Shown: positions 55,433 to 64,000 of the stretch, piece by piece
How positions within the stretch are numbered: position 1 is the stretch's first letter
Layout: every line of letters starts with the position of its first letter
DNA from: an uncultured Chlorobiaceae bacterium
GTDB lineage: Bacteria > Bacteroidota > Chlorobiia > Chlorobiales > Chlorobiaceae
Length of the DNA: 64,000 nt
Direction of reading: 5' to 3'
Assembly: GCA_903939765.1 (NCBI GenBank)
Contig: CAJAIK010000087.1
Coordinates: forward strand, 35,129 to 99,128
The notes under the pieces: generated by a model
What the model was told of the DNA's origin: nothing
Seen by the model: the letters and a program-made list of their open reading frames with translations, nothing else
Database searches by the model: none
Made by a program: the position numbers and the translations under genes

Positions 55433-56623
55433 ATGAACTCTAAAGCACTGCGTTTTTTTCTGCCCGTTCTGCTATCCGCAGCTCTGGCGCCGGCACTCTC
55501 TCCGACGGCTTTGGCGTTTAATGCTGCCCATCTGGCATTGCTCAAAGCCGGAGTGGAATCGTGGAACAGCATGAGAGGCACTCACCAGGAGTTTCTTCCT
55601 GACCTTTCGGGCGCTGAACTGAAAGGCAAAAAGCTGAACGGAGTTGATTTACACAATGCAAACATGTCAGGCACCGATCTCAGCCAGTCAGACCTCAGCC
55701 ATGCGAACCTCCAGAACGCACAGCTTGATTCAGCAAAAATGAGTTGCACCATCCTCTTCAGGGCAAATCTTAAGGGCGCCCTGTTACGCGGCGCTGATCT
55801 CGAAAGTGCACAACTGGATGGCGCAAATCTTTATCGGGCTGTGCTTGAAACAGCAGTTCTTAAAAAGGCTGACTGCTCGAATGCCGATATGAGGGAATCG
55901 GATCTTCGAGAGAGCAATCTTCGGGAGACGACACTGGTGAATGCCAATCTCAGCGGATCGGATTTACGGGCCGCTTACCTTTGGCGGGCAAATCTCAGCC
56001 GGGCAAACATGACGGGGGTAAAGGTATCAGAAAAGAGTGTGCTTGACAACGGCAAATACGCCACACTGTTATGGGCGCAAAACCATCAATCGTTCTTTGT
56101 TGAGGATACCTCGCCATTCCTTTCAGCCAGCACGGTCAGTTCCGCTTCAAAAAAGAGTTTTGCTTCCCGCAATATCTGGCGGCAGTCAGATGGTCCGACC
56201 CACGTCACCTACGACAGAGAGCAATACGAGCAAATAAAAAGCGATGTATTCGAACTGAACAAGATGAGAAAAAACAACCGCGATATCCGCATAAATCTCA
56301 CAGGCGCTTCATTCGATCACAAAAATCTCTCTTATGCCGATTTAAGCCACGCACTCCTGCAATATGCCAGCTTTAAGGCGACCGATCTCGGCGACAGTGA
56401 TCTTCGAGGTGCAGATTTGAGGAGTTGCGACTTCCGGGAAGCAAACCTGCAACATGCCGATCTTGCAGGTGCCGATCTCAGAGGAGCCAATCTCTGGCGA
56501 GCCAATCTCAGCCGTACCCGTCTTACTGAAGCTCTTGTAACCAGCTCGACCATCCTTGATTCTGGCAAAAAAGCCACACCCGAACTGGCTCGGCGTCACG
56601 GGCTCGTTTTTGTAGAACAATAG
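55433..56623 (+). CDS. Secreted pentapeptide-repeat protein
   Basis: 396 residues. After a signal peptide (cleavage near T-A-L-A) come two blocks of A(D/N)LxX-type pentapeptides (about 50-190 and 300-380) forming right-handed beta-helices, separated by a Ser-rich linker of about 110 residues. Each block ends in a related non-repeat cap (A-T-L-L-W-A-Q-N-H-Q-S-F-F-V-E and A-T-P-E-L-A-R-R-H-G-L-V-F-V-E), so the protein arose by internal duplication. The ATG at 55433 follows the terminator; upstream codons lie inside the hairpin. Function unknown. Confidence 0.85.
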   Translation: MNSKALRFFLPVLLSAALAPALSPTALAFNAAHLALLKAGVESWNSMRGTHQEFLPDLSGAELKGKKLNGVDLHNANMSGTDLSQSDLSHANLQNAQLDSAKMSCTILFRANLKGALLRGADLESAQLDGANLYRAVLETAVLKKADCSNADMRESDLRESNLRETTLVNANLSGSDLRAAYLWRANLSRANMTGVKVSEKSVLDNGKYATLLWAQNHQSFFVEDTSPFLSASTVSSASKKSFASRNIWRQSDGPTHVTYDREQYEQIKSDVFELNKMRKNNRDIRINLTGASFDHKNLSYADLSHALLQYASFKATDLGDSDLRGADLRSCDFREANLQHADLAGADLRGANLWRANLSRTRLTEALVTSSTILDSGKKATPELARRHGLVFVEQ

Positions 56624-56700
56624 CGTTACCGCCGAACCCAGGCTATACTGACTGATTGCTTCCCGCCAGCAGCTCCCCGCTCTTGTCGGGAAGTGCCAAC

Positions 56701-56737
56701 GCAAAAAAGCCGTCCCACTCCAGGACGGCTTTTTTGC
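56701..56737. terminator. Bidirectional terminator between pentapeptide gene and hcp
   Basis: A 15-bp perfect stem (56701-56715 with 56723-56737) with an A-run on one side and a T-run on the other lies between convergent genes. Its core, AAAAGCCGTC with loop CACTCCA, repeats that of the terminator at 55373. Confidence 0.9.
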
Positions 56738-56756
56738 TTATGCAAGTGGGTTCAGC

Positions 56757-58385
56757 TTATGCTCCGGCCATCATTGCTTCGATATCGGCAGTAACGGTTC
56801 CGACAGGCTTGATACCGAATTTTTCGACCAGAACAGCCGCAACATTCGGAGTCAGGAACTCAGGCAGTGTTGGCCCGAGGCGGATACCTTTTACACCAAG
56901 AAAGAGCAATGCAAGGAGCACCGTAACGGCTTTCTGCTCATACCAGGCAATATCGAAGGAGATCGGCAGATCATTGATATCATCAAGCTGAAAAACCTCC
57001 TTGAGTTTCAGGGCAATCACCGCAAGCGAGTAGGAGTCGTTGCACTGACCTGCATCAAGCACACGGGGAATCCCGCCAATATCACCCAGCTCAAGCTTGT
57101 TGTAGCGGTACTTTGCACATCCTGCGGTCAAAATTATGGTACCCTCAGGCAAGGCGGCGGCAACATCGGTATAGTACTGGCGTGACGCATGACGCCCATC
57201 ACAGCCAGCCATCACCACAAAGCGCTTGATTGCGCCACTTTTGACGGCAGCAACCACCTTGTCGGCAAGCGCAAGCACCTGGTTGTGGGCAAATCCACCA
57301 ACAATTTTGCCATTTTCAAGCTCTTTTGGTGGCTTACAGGTTTTTGCCATTTCAACAAGAAGCGAAAAATCCTTCTCTTTACCCTCAGCCCTTGCTGCAA
57401 TATGCTTCAGCCCGGGGTAACCTGCCATGCCGGTAGTGAACATGCGGTTGCGGTATGCTTCGCGAACAGGAACAATACAGTTCGTTGTCATCAGGATCGG
57501 GCCGTTGAAGGTATCAAACTCCTTGTCCTGCGACCACCATGCGCCACCATAATTACCCACAAAATGAGAGTACTTCTTGAATGCAGGATAGTAGTGTGCC
57601 GGCAGCATTTCGCAGTGGGTATAGACATCAACGCCCGTTCCCTCAGTCTGCCTCAGCAACTCTTCCAGATCGCGCAAGTCATGGCCGGAAATCAGGATTC
57701 CCGGATTTTTACCCACACCGGTGCTCACGGTGGTGATCTCGGGATGACCGTATGTTGTTGTATTTGCCTTGTCGAGCAGAGCCATTGCCTTGACGGCGAC
57801 CCCACCGGTTTCGAGCACCAGTCCGGTCAACTCGTCCGCCGGCAGCTCTTTGGTAAGCGCTGCAAGCGCCTTCACATAAAAAGCATAGATATCTTCATCA
57901 TGATAACCAAGCACAGCCGCATGATCGGTATAGGCTGCAAGCCCCTTCAAACCGTACAGCACAAGGCTTTTCAGTGAGCGCAGATCTTCGTTCTCGCTGA
58001 GGCTGTTGATGCTGACCGTTGCTGCCTTGGCCAGAAAATCCTCTTTGGAGCTGCCATTCCAGTGAGCCGCATCATGATCAGAGCAATGATCAAGCGAAGC
58101 ATTCAGCTCATCACGCACCGCAAGGGTCTTGCGGATCTGTGCGACGATTGAATCCTCATCAAAATTGGTATTGGTCACCGTCACAAAAAGCGACTCGCTG
58201 ATCAGTTGCCCGACATTCACCGACACACTTCCTGCAAGCTTTTCAGCCGCCAGTGCAAGGCCCTCTGCTGCATAGACCAGCACATCCTGAAGCTGTGCAG
58301 TAGGCTCATCTTTTCCGCATACCCCACGCACCGTACAACCGGTACCATGAACGCTCTCCTGACATTGATTACAAGACATTCCCAT
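56757..58385 (-). CDS. hcp: Hybrid cluster protein (Hcp, NO/hydroxylamine reductase)
   Basis: 542 residues. N-terminal cluster motif C-N-Q-C, then G-T-G-C and G-V-C-G, followed by the hybrid-cluster ligands (for example [15 protein letters not shown]). Hcp reduces nitric oxide under anaerobic conditions. The ATG at 58385 has GGAGGG seven bases upstream; an ATG at 58400 lies inside that site. The Rrf2 regulator gene is directly upstream. Confidence 0.95.
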   Translation of the reverse strand: MGMSCNQCQESVHGTGCTVRGVCGKDEPTAQLQDVLVYAAEGLALAAEKLAGSVSVNVGQLISESLFVTVTNTNFDEDSIVAQIRKTLAVRDELNASLDHCSDHDAAHWNGSSKEDFLAKAATVSINSLSENEDLRSLKSLVLYGLKGLAAYTDHAAVLGYHDEDIYAFYVKALAALTKELPADELTGLVLETGGVAVKAMALLDKANTTTYGHPEITTVSTGVGKNPGILISGHDLRDLEELLRQTEGTGVDVYTHCEMLPAHYYPAFKKYSHFVGNYGGAWWSQDKEFDTFNGPILMTTNCIVPVREAYRNRMFTTGMAGYPGLKHIAARAEGKEKDFSLLVEMAKTCKPPKELENGKIVGGFAHNQVLALADKVVAAVKSGAIKRFVVMAGCDGRHASRQYYTDVAAALPEGTIILTAGCAKYRYNKLELGDIGGIPRVLDAGQCNDSYSLAVIALKLKEVFQLDDINDLPISFDIAWYEQKAVTVLLALLFLGVKGIRLGPTLPEFLTPNVAAVLVEKFGIKPVGTVTADIEAMMAGA

Positions 58386-58480
58386 CGTTCTACCCTCCAT
58401 TATTGGTTACTTTAGAGCAAACACTTCAAAATTACAACGAACCGCTATAAAACTCAAACATTAACCTCTGAGAGTGATCA

Positions 58481-58927
58481 TCATGCTGTTTCACCACTGC
58501 CATGCGTCATGCCATTTGCCGCATCAAGATCCCGTATCAGTTTGCCGATGGTGACCTTGTCAAATTCACTGTTGACAACCTGCTCAATACGCATGATCTC
58601 ATGGCGGAGCACACACCGGGCACGGTTTGCACATAACTGTTTGCGAAACATGCACTCCGACACCTGCACCTTTCCCTGAAAAATCTCAATCAACTGCGCT
58701 ATCGGAATCTCGTCTGGATCTTTTTTTAACATGAAGCCTCCCTGCGCTCCCTCCTTCGAAATAATCAGATCATGGCGGATCATCTCCTGCAACAATCCAC
58801 GCAAAAACTGATAAGGGATATCCTGCTCGGTTGAAATAGCCTTGGCCGATAGATAAACACCCCTCTTCGAGCCAAGCATCAAGAGCGCCCGTATCGCATA
58901 ATCTGTTTTTTTGGTCAGTACCTTCAT
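58481..58927 (-). CDS. Rrf2-family iron-sulfur transcriptional regulator
   Basis: 148 residues. The winged helix begins with K-K-T-D-Y-A-I-R-A-L-L-M-L; the recognition helix region includes I-P-Y-Q-F-L-R-G-L-L-Q. Three cysteines in C-M-F-R-K-Q-L-C-A-N-R-A-R-C could hold a [2Fe-2S] or [4Fe-4S] cluster. Lying directly upstream of hcp on the same strand, it is a good candidate NO or redox sensor (NsrR-like) controlling hcp and itself. Confidence 0.88.
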   Translation of the reverse strand: MKVLTKKTDYAIRALLMLGSKRGVYLSAKAISTEQDIPYQFLRGLLQEMIRHDLIISKEGAQGGFMLKKDPDEIPIAQLIEIFQGKVQVSECMFRKQLCANRARCVLRHEIMRIEQVVNSEFDKVTIGKLIRDLDAANGMTHGSGETA

Positions 58928-59255
58928 GGTGATTCGTTTAATTGATATCAATATAGTATCAGTTCAATAAAAAGAAAACTTATTTTTTCAGAAAAAGATA
59001 AGTTGGCAAACAAAGAAGACTATTTTTCTGCTGGAGCTTGTACAATAACCGGTATAACATATTGAAAAAAATATCGTTAATGACTTCACCCAACGTCAGA
59101 AAGAAGCAAGCGATATTTCTCAGGGGAGGAGCGGTTTGGTTCAAAGGGGAGTTTACAGGAAAGATTGACCGTTTCTGAACGTGACACGGTCAGCGTCAAT
59201 GCCCTTCCTGGAGGCTGATACCTGAAAGAAGGGCCTACGCTGAGCGGAAAAGTGA
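58928..59255 (-). promoter_or_regulatory. Promoter region of the Rrf2-hcp operon with palindromic operator
   Basis: 328 bases without a gene. Just before the rrf2 ATG lies a perfect 12-bp palindrome, ATTGATATCAAT (58941-58952), overlapping a wider TGATA-n9-TATCA inverted repeat. Rrf2 proteins bind such A/T-rich inverted repeats, so it is probably the autoregulatory operator. Nothing else is recognised. Confidence 0.5.
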
Positions 59256-60173
59256 TCATGCCTTAAAAGCGCCAGTATCAACCCACTCGTTTTTCAGGAG
59301 CACCCACCAGTCAACAGCCAATCCTTTCAAAACATAGTCGTAAGGCAACCAGGCATAACCGCCGTCGCCCCATTCTGGTCCCCAGGAGTTTCTGATAAGC
59401 AGGGCTCCTTTGGTTTCCGTTGCCTTGGGATTGGTATTCTTGATCTTCATGGTGTCATCATAACCGACAGCAGAAACGGCATGGCCACCTGCAATTTTCT
59501 CTCCGGCGGTCGGATAGGGTATTTTTCCGGTTGTGGCCGCCTGTGATATTGAGTTATAGACGGTAAAACCAAACATCGCGGGAATGCCTGCAGAAAGATT
59601 TGCCTTGATCTGTGTCAGCAATGCGTCTTTGGTCGTCCCTGTCGGATCAAGACGAAAATAACTTATTGCCTGAAAACTCTGGGCAAAGGCGTAACAGAAT
59701 GCTGAAGGCTCCTTGTCAAAATCAGCAATGACATAGGGCAGATATTCTTCCGGTGGCACACCAAAAAGAACAATCGCTCCCATGGTTGAGCGAAGAAATG
59801 CACCGGTGTCTCCTGTCCAGCGCAACAGGTTTCTCGTCGTTTTGTAGAGGAAAAGCCGGGATGCATCGATATGCTTCCCAAATGCCCTCCTTTCAAAATA
59901 CTCGACAACCCCGACGCCAGCATGTGCTGTGCACGATCCAATCGTTTCCTGGTTTTCGATCGGAGAACACCAGGACCTTAAATCAACAGAGGCGGGAACG
60001 GTCAGTTTTGCCGGTTTTGCCACACCCGACTTTGCAAGCATCGCCTTCACAGAGTCCTTCTGCCCCAACTGCTTCCTGATTAATGAAACTTCATTATGAT
60101 CTGCCGTGTAATCCTTGAAATCAGGATAATCCGGCAACCATCCCATTCCTGATACCTCCATAATTTGGTCCAT
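59256..60173 (-). CDS. Papain-like (C1A family) cysteine peptidase
   Basis: 305 residues. The oxyanion Gln and catalytic Cys are in N-Q-E-T-I-G-S-C-T-A-H-A-G, the catalytic His in G-G-H-A-V-S-A-V-G-Y-D-D and the Asn in R-N-S-W-G-P-E-W-G-D-G-G-Y. The ATG at 60173 is preceded by GGAGG; the frame upstream codes an unlikely hydrophobic extension. There is no signal peptide and no long inhibitory propeptide, so it may act inside the cell. Substrate unknown. Confidence 0.9.
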   Translation of the reverse strand: MDQIMEVSGMGWLPDYPDFKDYTADHNEVSLIRKQLGQKDSVKAMLAKSGVAKPAKLTVPASVDLRSWCSPIENQETIGSCTAHAGVGVVEYFERRAFGKHIDASRLFLYKTTRNLLRWTGDTGAFLRSTMGAIVLFGVPPEEYLPYVIADFDKEPSAFCYAFAQSFQAISYFRLDPTGTTKDALLTQIKANLSAGIPAMFGFTVYNSISQAATTGKIPYPTAGEKIAGGHAVSAVGYDDTMKIKNTNPKATETKGALLIRNSWGPEWGDGGYAWLPYDYVLKGLAVDWWVLLKNEWVDTGAFKA

Positions 60174-60465
60174 AGATCCTCCAGTTTTTGTTTTAATGAA
60201 TAAAAACCTGAATCGGAAAATTTGCACGTACACAAAGATTAATATAAACGTATCATACAAATAAAACAGTGTTTGTACATATTTTACACACACACTCAAA
60301 CGGTGCGTGCCCGAACCGGTTCATTTCACCGAAATCCACCATTCACCCCCGATACGCCAAAACAGGCCAACATTCGCCCACTCTCCACTCTTCATTGTCA
60401 ATTGCCAATTGTCCATTGTTTTGCATACCTTATCCTCATTCCTTTCAATCATCAATCACTCGGGT
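60174..60465. other. Intergenic region with CAATTG-rich short repeats
   Basis: 292 bases with divergent promoters. Bases 60394-60421 hold overlapping copies of a short CAATTGYC/CATTGTC unit. A similar TCAATTGTCAATT stretch is at 3498-3512. No gene is seen. Confidence 0.5.
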
Positions 60466-62160
60466 ATGAAACAATCCATCTTGCCGAAAATGCTCTCTGC
60501 GGCCGTACTTCTTTTGCTTCTTGCCGGACTCTCCGCCTGCCAGAAGAAGAGCGACAAGAGCCGTCAGGAACAGATTGTTGTCGGCGTTTCGGCTGACTTC
60601 GACTACCTCAATCCCCTGCTCATACAGCTCTCCATGTCGCGCGAGGTGTGCACGCTGCTCTACCCTTCTCTGGTCAAGCCCTCCTACGACGAAAAAAAGG
60701 GGGCAATAAGCTTTTTGCCCGGCACCGCCAAAAGCTGGGAGTTCTCCGCTGACGGCAAACAAGCGACCTTCAATTTGCGCGGCGACGCGGTATGGGAGGA
60801 TGGCAAGAGAGTGACCTCCCACGACTTCAAATACTCCTACGCACTCTACAAGAACCCTGAAATTGCCAGTTCACGGCAGCACTACCTCAACGACCTGCTC
60901 CTGCTTCCGGATGGAACGGCCGATATTGAGCGCGCCGTAGAGACCCCGAACGATTCAACACTGGTACTTCATTTCAGCAAACCGATGGCACAGGGTATTG
61001 TGCTCGACCATTTCAACGACCTGATGCCGGTAGCCGAGCATCTCTTCAAAAACTATGCCGCAAATGAAATCCGCACCAAGGCCGCCGAAATACCAGTCTT
61101 GAGTGCAGGGCCCTTCAAGGTGAAACAATGGGTCCGTCAGGAAAAACTGGAGCTTGTCACCAACCCCTCATCGCATCTTCCTCGTCCGGCAACCATCAAA
61201 AAGATGGTTTTTGTGGTGGCGCCTGAATACACCACCCGACTTGCCATGCTGAAGTCGGGGCAGATCGACGCCATGATCTCGGCTGGCGGAATCAATCCAA
61301 AGGATATCAGCGAGCTTGCCAAAAGTTCACCCTCCATTGTGATCAAACCGGTCAAAAACCGCTTTTTCGACAGCATTGTCTGGCTCAACATTGATGGCGA
61401 AGCTTGGCGCAATGGGCGCAAAGTGGTACCGAACGCCCTCTTTGGCGACAAGGTGGTACGCCAGGCGCTCACACTCGCCATTGACCGCCAATCGATCATT
61501 GACGGCTTCATGGGGCCGGAGCACGCGACCATCGTCAACACCTCGCTTTCACCGGCCTACCGCGAAATCGCCGACACCTCGCTCGACCCCTACCAGTATG
61601 ACCCCAGGAGAGCTACAGCCCTGCTGCGCTCGGTTGACTGGGCACCTGGCCCCGACGGCATTCTGCAGAAAAACGGGAAAAAATTCTCCTTTGAACTTGC
61701 GGCCCCGGTCGGCAACCCACGGCGCAACTATGCCGCAACCATTATTCAGCAGAACCTCCGCGAAATCGGCATTGAGTGTCGTCTGAAATTTGACGAAAGC
61801 CTTATTTTCAACAAAAACCAGAACGAGTTCCGTTACGATGCGGCCCTTTCGGGGATGGCGGCCGAAACACTCCCCTTCCAGCTTATCATCTGGGGCTCCG
61901 ACTTTGCCCGTCGCCCCTTCAACTCCTCGGCCTTTCAGAACAAGGAGCTCGACACCATCATTGCCGAACTAAGCCGCCCCCTCCCTTTGGAACGTAGCGT
62001 TGCCCTCTGGAAAAGCTACCAGAAAATCCTGCACGATGAACAGCCGAGAAGCTTCCTCTACTACTACGATGAACTTGAAGGCGTCAACAACCGCATCAAA
62101 AACACCAATATCAACCTGATCTCCACGCTCTACAACGCCTTTGAGTGGAGCGCTCAATAA
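60466..62160 (+). CDS. Peptide/oligopeptide-type solute-binding lipoprotein
   Basis: 564 residues, bacterial solute-binding protein family 5 (DppA/OppA). The lipobox L-S-A-C near 22-25 marks a lipoprotein. Landmarks include W-E-F-S-A-D-G-K-Q, N-L-R-G-D-A-V-W-E-D-G-K and A-L-T-L-A-I-D-R. It would deliver peptides or a similar solute to an ABC importer, whose other parts are not in the window. The ATG at 60466 gives a proper leader; the frame opens at 60307. Confidence 0.88.
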   Translation: MKQSILPKMLSAAVLLLLLAGLSACQKKSDKSRQEQIVVGVSADFDYLNPLLIQLSMSREVCTLLYPSLVKPSYDEKKGAISFLPGTAKSWEFSADGKQATFNLRGDAVWEDGKRVTSHDFKYSYALYKNPEIASSRQHYLNDLLLLPDGTADIERAVETPNDSTLVLHFSKPMAQGIVLDHFNDLMPVAEHLFKNYAANEIRTKAAEIPVLSAGPFKVKQWVRQEKLELVTNPSSHLPRPATIKKMVFVVAPEYTTRLAMLKSGQIDAMISAGGINPKDISELAKSSPSIVIKPVKNRFFDSIVWLNIDGEAWRNGRKVVPNALFGDKVVRQALTLAIDRQSIIDGFMGPEHATIVNTSLSPAYREIADTSLDPYQYDPRRATALLRSVDWAPGPDGILQKNGKKFSFELAAPVGNPRRNYAATIIQQNLREIGIECRLKFDESLIFNKNQNEFRYDAALSGMAAETLPFQLIIWGSDFARRPFNSSAFQNKELDTIIAELSRPLPLERSVALWKSYQKILHDEQPRSFLYYYDELEGVNNRIKNTNINLISTLYNAFEWSAQ

Positions 62161-62167
62161 AAGAGGG

Positions 62168-62195
62168 TTCGGCACTGTTTGCCACCAGTGCCGAA
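62168..62195 (+). terminator. Intrinsic terminator before bchF
   Basis: TTCGGCACTG (62168-62177) pairs perfectly with CAGTGCCGAA (62186-62195), followed by TTTTA. It ends the solute-binding-protein transcript. Confidence 0.9.
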
Positions 62196-62268
62196 TTTTA
62201 CTATATTCAACTACTTTTTTGCAAAGCAGTTAAAGAATTTCCGCCACCATCAGTGAACTCATTGTTTT

Positions 62269-62742
62269 ATGCCTCGTTACACACCCGAACAACTTGAAAG
62301 GAGAAATGCCTCTGTCTGGACAAAAGTGCAGGGAATCCTCGCACCCATCCAGTTTGTCATGTTTCTTGCCGGCCTGACGGTCACCTGGCTCTACCAGTCG
62401 CACAACGGGATCGACAACTTTGCCTGGATCACTTTTTTTGTCACACTGAAAACCCTTATGCTTGTCCTGATTTTTGTGACCGGGGGTTTTTTTGAGCTTG
62501 AGGTCTTCGGCCAATTTGCCTTTGTTCATGAATTTTTTTGGGAAGATTTCGGCAGCGCCATCGCCATGGTAGTGCATCTCTCATACTTCGTCCTCTTCTT
62601 CATCGGGCTTGATGAAGCGACACTTATCTGGACTGCACTGCTCGCCTATCTGAGCTATCTTGTCAATGCTGCACAATTTGTCATCCGCCTGCTCCTTGAA
62701 AAGCACAATGAAAAAAAGCTCAAGCAGCGTCAGTCGGCCTGA
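62269..62742 (+). CDS. bchF: 3-vinyl bacteriochlorophyllide hydratase BchF
   Basis: 157 residues with four hydrophobic helices, starting Y-T-P-E-Q-L-E-R-R-N-A-S-V-W-T-K-V-Q-G as BchF proteins do, with a conserved E-V-F-G-Q and F-F-W-E-D. It hydrates the C-3 vinyl group to hydroxyethyl in bacteriochlorophyll synthesis. It is first in a bchF-bchC-bchX operon, 15 bases before bchC. Confidence 0.9.
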   Translation: MPRYTPEQLERRNASVWTKVQGILAPIQFVMFLAGLTVTWLYQSHNGIDNFAWITFFVTLKTLMLVLIFVTGGFFELEVFGQFAFVHEFFWEDFGSAIAMVVHLSYFVLFFIGLDEATLIWTALLAYLSYLVNAAQFVIRLLLEKHNEKKLKQRQSA

Positions 62743-62757
62743 TCATACAAACTTACT

Positions 62758-63762
62758 ATGAAAGCAAAAGCTATTGTCTTCAGTGGCGTACGCCAGATTG
62801 AACTCTCTGAGGTGACCCTTAAACCTCTCTCATCAACCGATGTGCTGGTTGAAACATGGTGGTCATCAATCAGCACCGGTACGGAAAAAATGGCTTTCAA
62901 CGGCCTCATTCCCTCCTGGCCCTTCATCTTTCCCTTTATTCCCGGCTACGAAACCGTCGGAAAAATCATTGAAGCGGGCGACCACGTCAACCAGAGTTTA
63001 ATCGGCAAATTCGCCTATGTTGCTGGCTCCTTCGGGTATGAAGGGGTCAATGCCGCTTTCGGAGGCGCTTCGGAGTACATCGTCTGCCCGGTCGAGAGCA
63101 TCACGGTGCTCGACAACATGGAGAATCCACAATCCGGCATTGCCCTGCCCCTTGGTGCAACCGCCCTCCATATTGTTGACTTGGCACAGGTTGAAAACAA
63201 AAAGGTGCTGGTGCTTGGCCAGGGTGCCGTAGGCATTCTCGCCGCCGAACTCGCACAGCTCATGGGCGCAAAACTGGTCGCCGTGACCGAACCCAACAAA
63301 AAACGGCTTCACCTCTCAACGGCTGACCTCAAGGTAGATCCCGAAACAGAGGATGTTGCCGCAGCCCTCGCCGGCCACGAATTCGACATTCTGATCGACA
63401 GTACCGGCATCATGAGCGCCATCGATACCGGCCTGCGCTTTCTGAAGTTTCAGGGAACCGTAATTCTTGGAGGCTATTACCAGCGAATCAACATCGACTA
63501 CTCCCAGGCCTTCCAGAAAGAGCTCTCCTTCATTGCGGCAAAACAGTGGGCCAAAGGTGATCTGGAGCGGGTAAGGGAGCTGATTGCAAGCCACAAACTC
63601 AACGCCGAACGAATTTTTACCCATCAGCACAGGGTTGAGGAGGAGATCACCGAAGCCTATCAGAAGGCATTCACCGATCCCGACTGCCTCAAAATGATAC
63701 TGCTCTGGAAAACCGGCACAAAGCAGGAGGGCACAGCGTCCCCTGTCACTGCACAACCATAA
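62758..63762 (+). CDS. bchC: 3-hydroxyethyl bacteriochlorophyllide a dehydrogenase BchC
   Basis: 334 residues, zinc-free medium-chain dehydrogenase type with the NAD-binding G-Q-G-A-V-G-I-L near 155-162. It oxidises the C-3 hydroxyethyl to acetyl, making bacteriochlorophyll a, used in the FMO protein, chlorosome baseplate and reaction centre. It lies between bchF and bchX. Confidence 0.93.
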   Translation: MKAKAIVFSGVRQIELSEVTLKPLSSTDVLVETWWSSISTGTEKMAFNGLIPSWPFIFPFIPGYETVGKIIEAGDHVNQSLIGKFAYVAGSFGYEGVNAAFGGASEYIVCPVESITVLDNMENPQSGIALPLGATALHIVDLAQVENKKVLVLGQGAVGILAAELAQLMGAKLVAVTEPNKKRLHLSTADLKVDPETEDVAAALAGHEFDILIDSTGIMSAIDTGLRFLKFQGTVILGGYYQRINIDYSQAFQKELSFIAAKQWAKGDLERVRELIASHKLNAERIFTHQHRVEEEITEAYQKAFTDPDCLKMILLWKTGTKQEGTASPVTAQP

Positions 63763-63772
63763 GCAGCACACG

Positions 63773-64000
63773 ATGGCAGCAAGAACCATAGCGATATACG
63801 GCAAGGGAGGCATAGGCAAAAGCTTTACGACCACCAACCTCAGCGCCACCTTTGCCCTGATGAACAAGCGGGTGCTCCAGCTCGGCTGTGACCCCAAGCA
63901 CGACTCAACCACCTCCCTCTTCGGCGGCATTTCGCTGCCCACCGTGACCGACCTCTTCGCTGAAAAAAACGCACGAAACGAGCAAGTCTCCATCAGCGAC
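63773..64000 (+). CDS. bchX: Chlorophyllide a reductase iron protein BchX, 5' part
   Basis: The first 76 codons only; the gene runs off the window. NifH-like: the P-loop is Y-G-K-G-G-I-G-K-S and a switch segment reads G-C-D-P-K-H-D-S-T. It supplies electrons to BchYZ for reduction of ring B, the step committing to bacteriochlorophyll a. Ten bases separate it from bchC. Confidence 0.93.
   Translation, partial: MAARTIAIYGKGGIGKSFTTTNLSATFALMNKRVLQLGCDPKHDSTTSLFGGISLPTVTDLFAEKNARNEQVSISD

Noticed and set aside
60394..60421. CAATTG repeats as a CRISPR or operator array
   Set aside because: Units are too short and irregular; they look like simple-sequence repeats.

Overview
The window comes from a green sulfur bacterium (Chlorobiaceae). 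The evidence is a bchF-bchC-bchX bacteriochlorophyll operon, a plant-type zeta-carotene desaturase, a complete oxidative-type dsr cluster in the order dsrNCABLUEFHTMKJOPVW, a sulfide:quinone reductase and an N-methyl-bacillithiol-type deacetylase. An assimilatory sulfate pathway and a diversity-generating retroelement (DGR) in the same genome fit a brown Chlorobium/Pelodictyon of the clathratiforme type, but the species cannot be proved from this sequence alone. No database search was run; all calls are from reading the sequence.

Layout. 1-6037: sulfate assimilation, with cysW (partial)-cysA converging on a sulfite reductase-cysH-cysD-cysN(C) operon. 6160-14970: an accessory island with a HicAB pair, a two-target DGR, a broken addiction module and a decayed second DGR copy, ending at tRNA-Cys. 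15152-30108: mostly housekeeping genes (porin, aroK-aroB, coaX, type III glutamine synthetase with an Lrp regulator, crtQ, an arsenosugar-type radical SAM/glycosyltransferase operon, a repeat protein, dut, bshB1). 29068-46603: dsr genes with siroheme synthesis (dsrVW), the rhodanese-TusA-DsrE2 sulfur carriers and a TauE-type exporter. 46705-52775: a molybdopterin oxidoreductase (SoeA/PSRLC-like) with a fused FeS/NrfD partner, then sqr. 53245-60173: porin, PstS, pentapeptide protein, hcp with an Rrf2 regulator, papain-like peptidase. 60466-64000: a solute-binding lipoprotein and bchFCX.

How the genes work together. Sulfide enters through SQR. Stored sulfur is passed through rhodanese/TusA/DsrE2/DsrEFH to DsrC and oxidised by DsrAB, with DsrL and DsrMKJOP handling electrons. 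Sulfite is probably oxidised by the SoeA-like complex. DsrV and DsrW make siroheme for DsrAB and for the small sulfite reductase of the assimilatory operon.

The most interesting region is 6813-10376 plus the gene to 13862. A DGR reverse transcriptase and an HRDC accessory protein sit beside a 135-bp template repeat (TR). Two variable repeats (VR) differ from the TR only at template adenines. VR1 ends a membrane-anchored FGE-fold protein. VR2 ends a metallophosphoesterase-NACHT-FGE protein, which looks like a diversifying NLR-type conflict receptor and is currently split by a one-base frameshift. Both VRs are followed by a conserved, covarying double hairpin. The sequence just after the TR is an inverted copy of the spacer that follows both VRs. 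A decayed copy of the cassette lies at 14470-14740.
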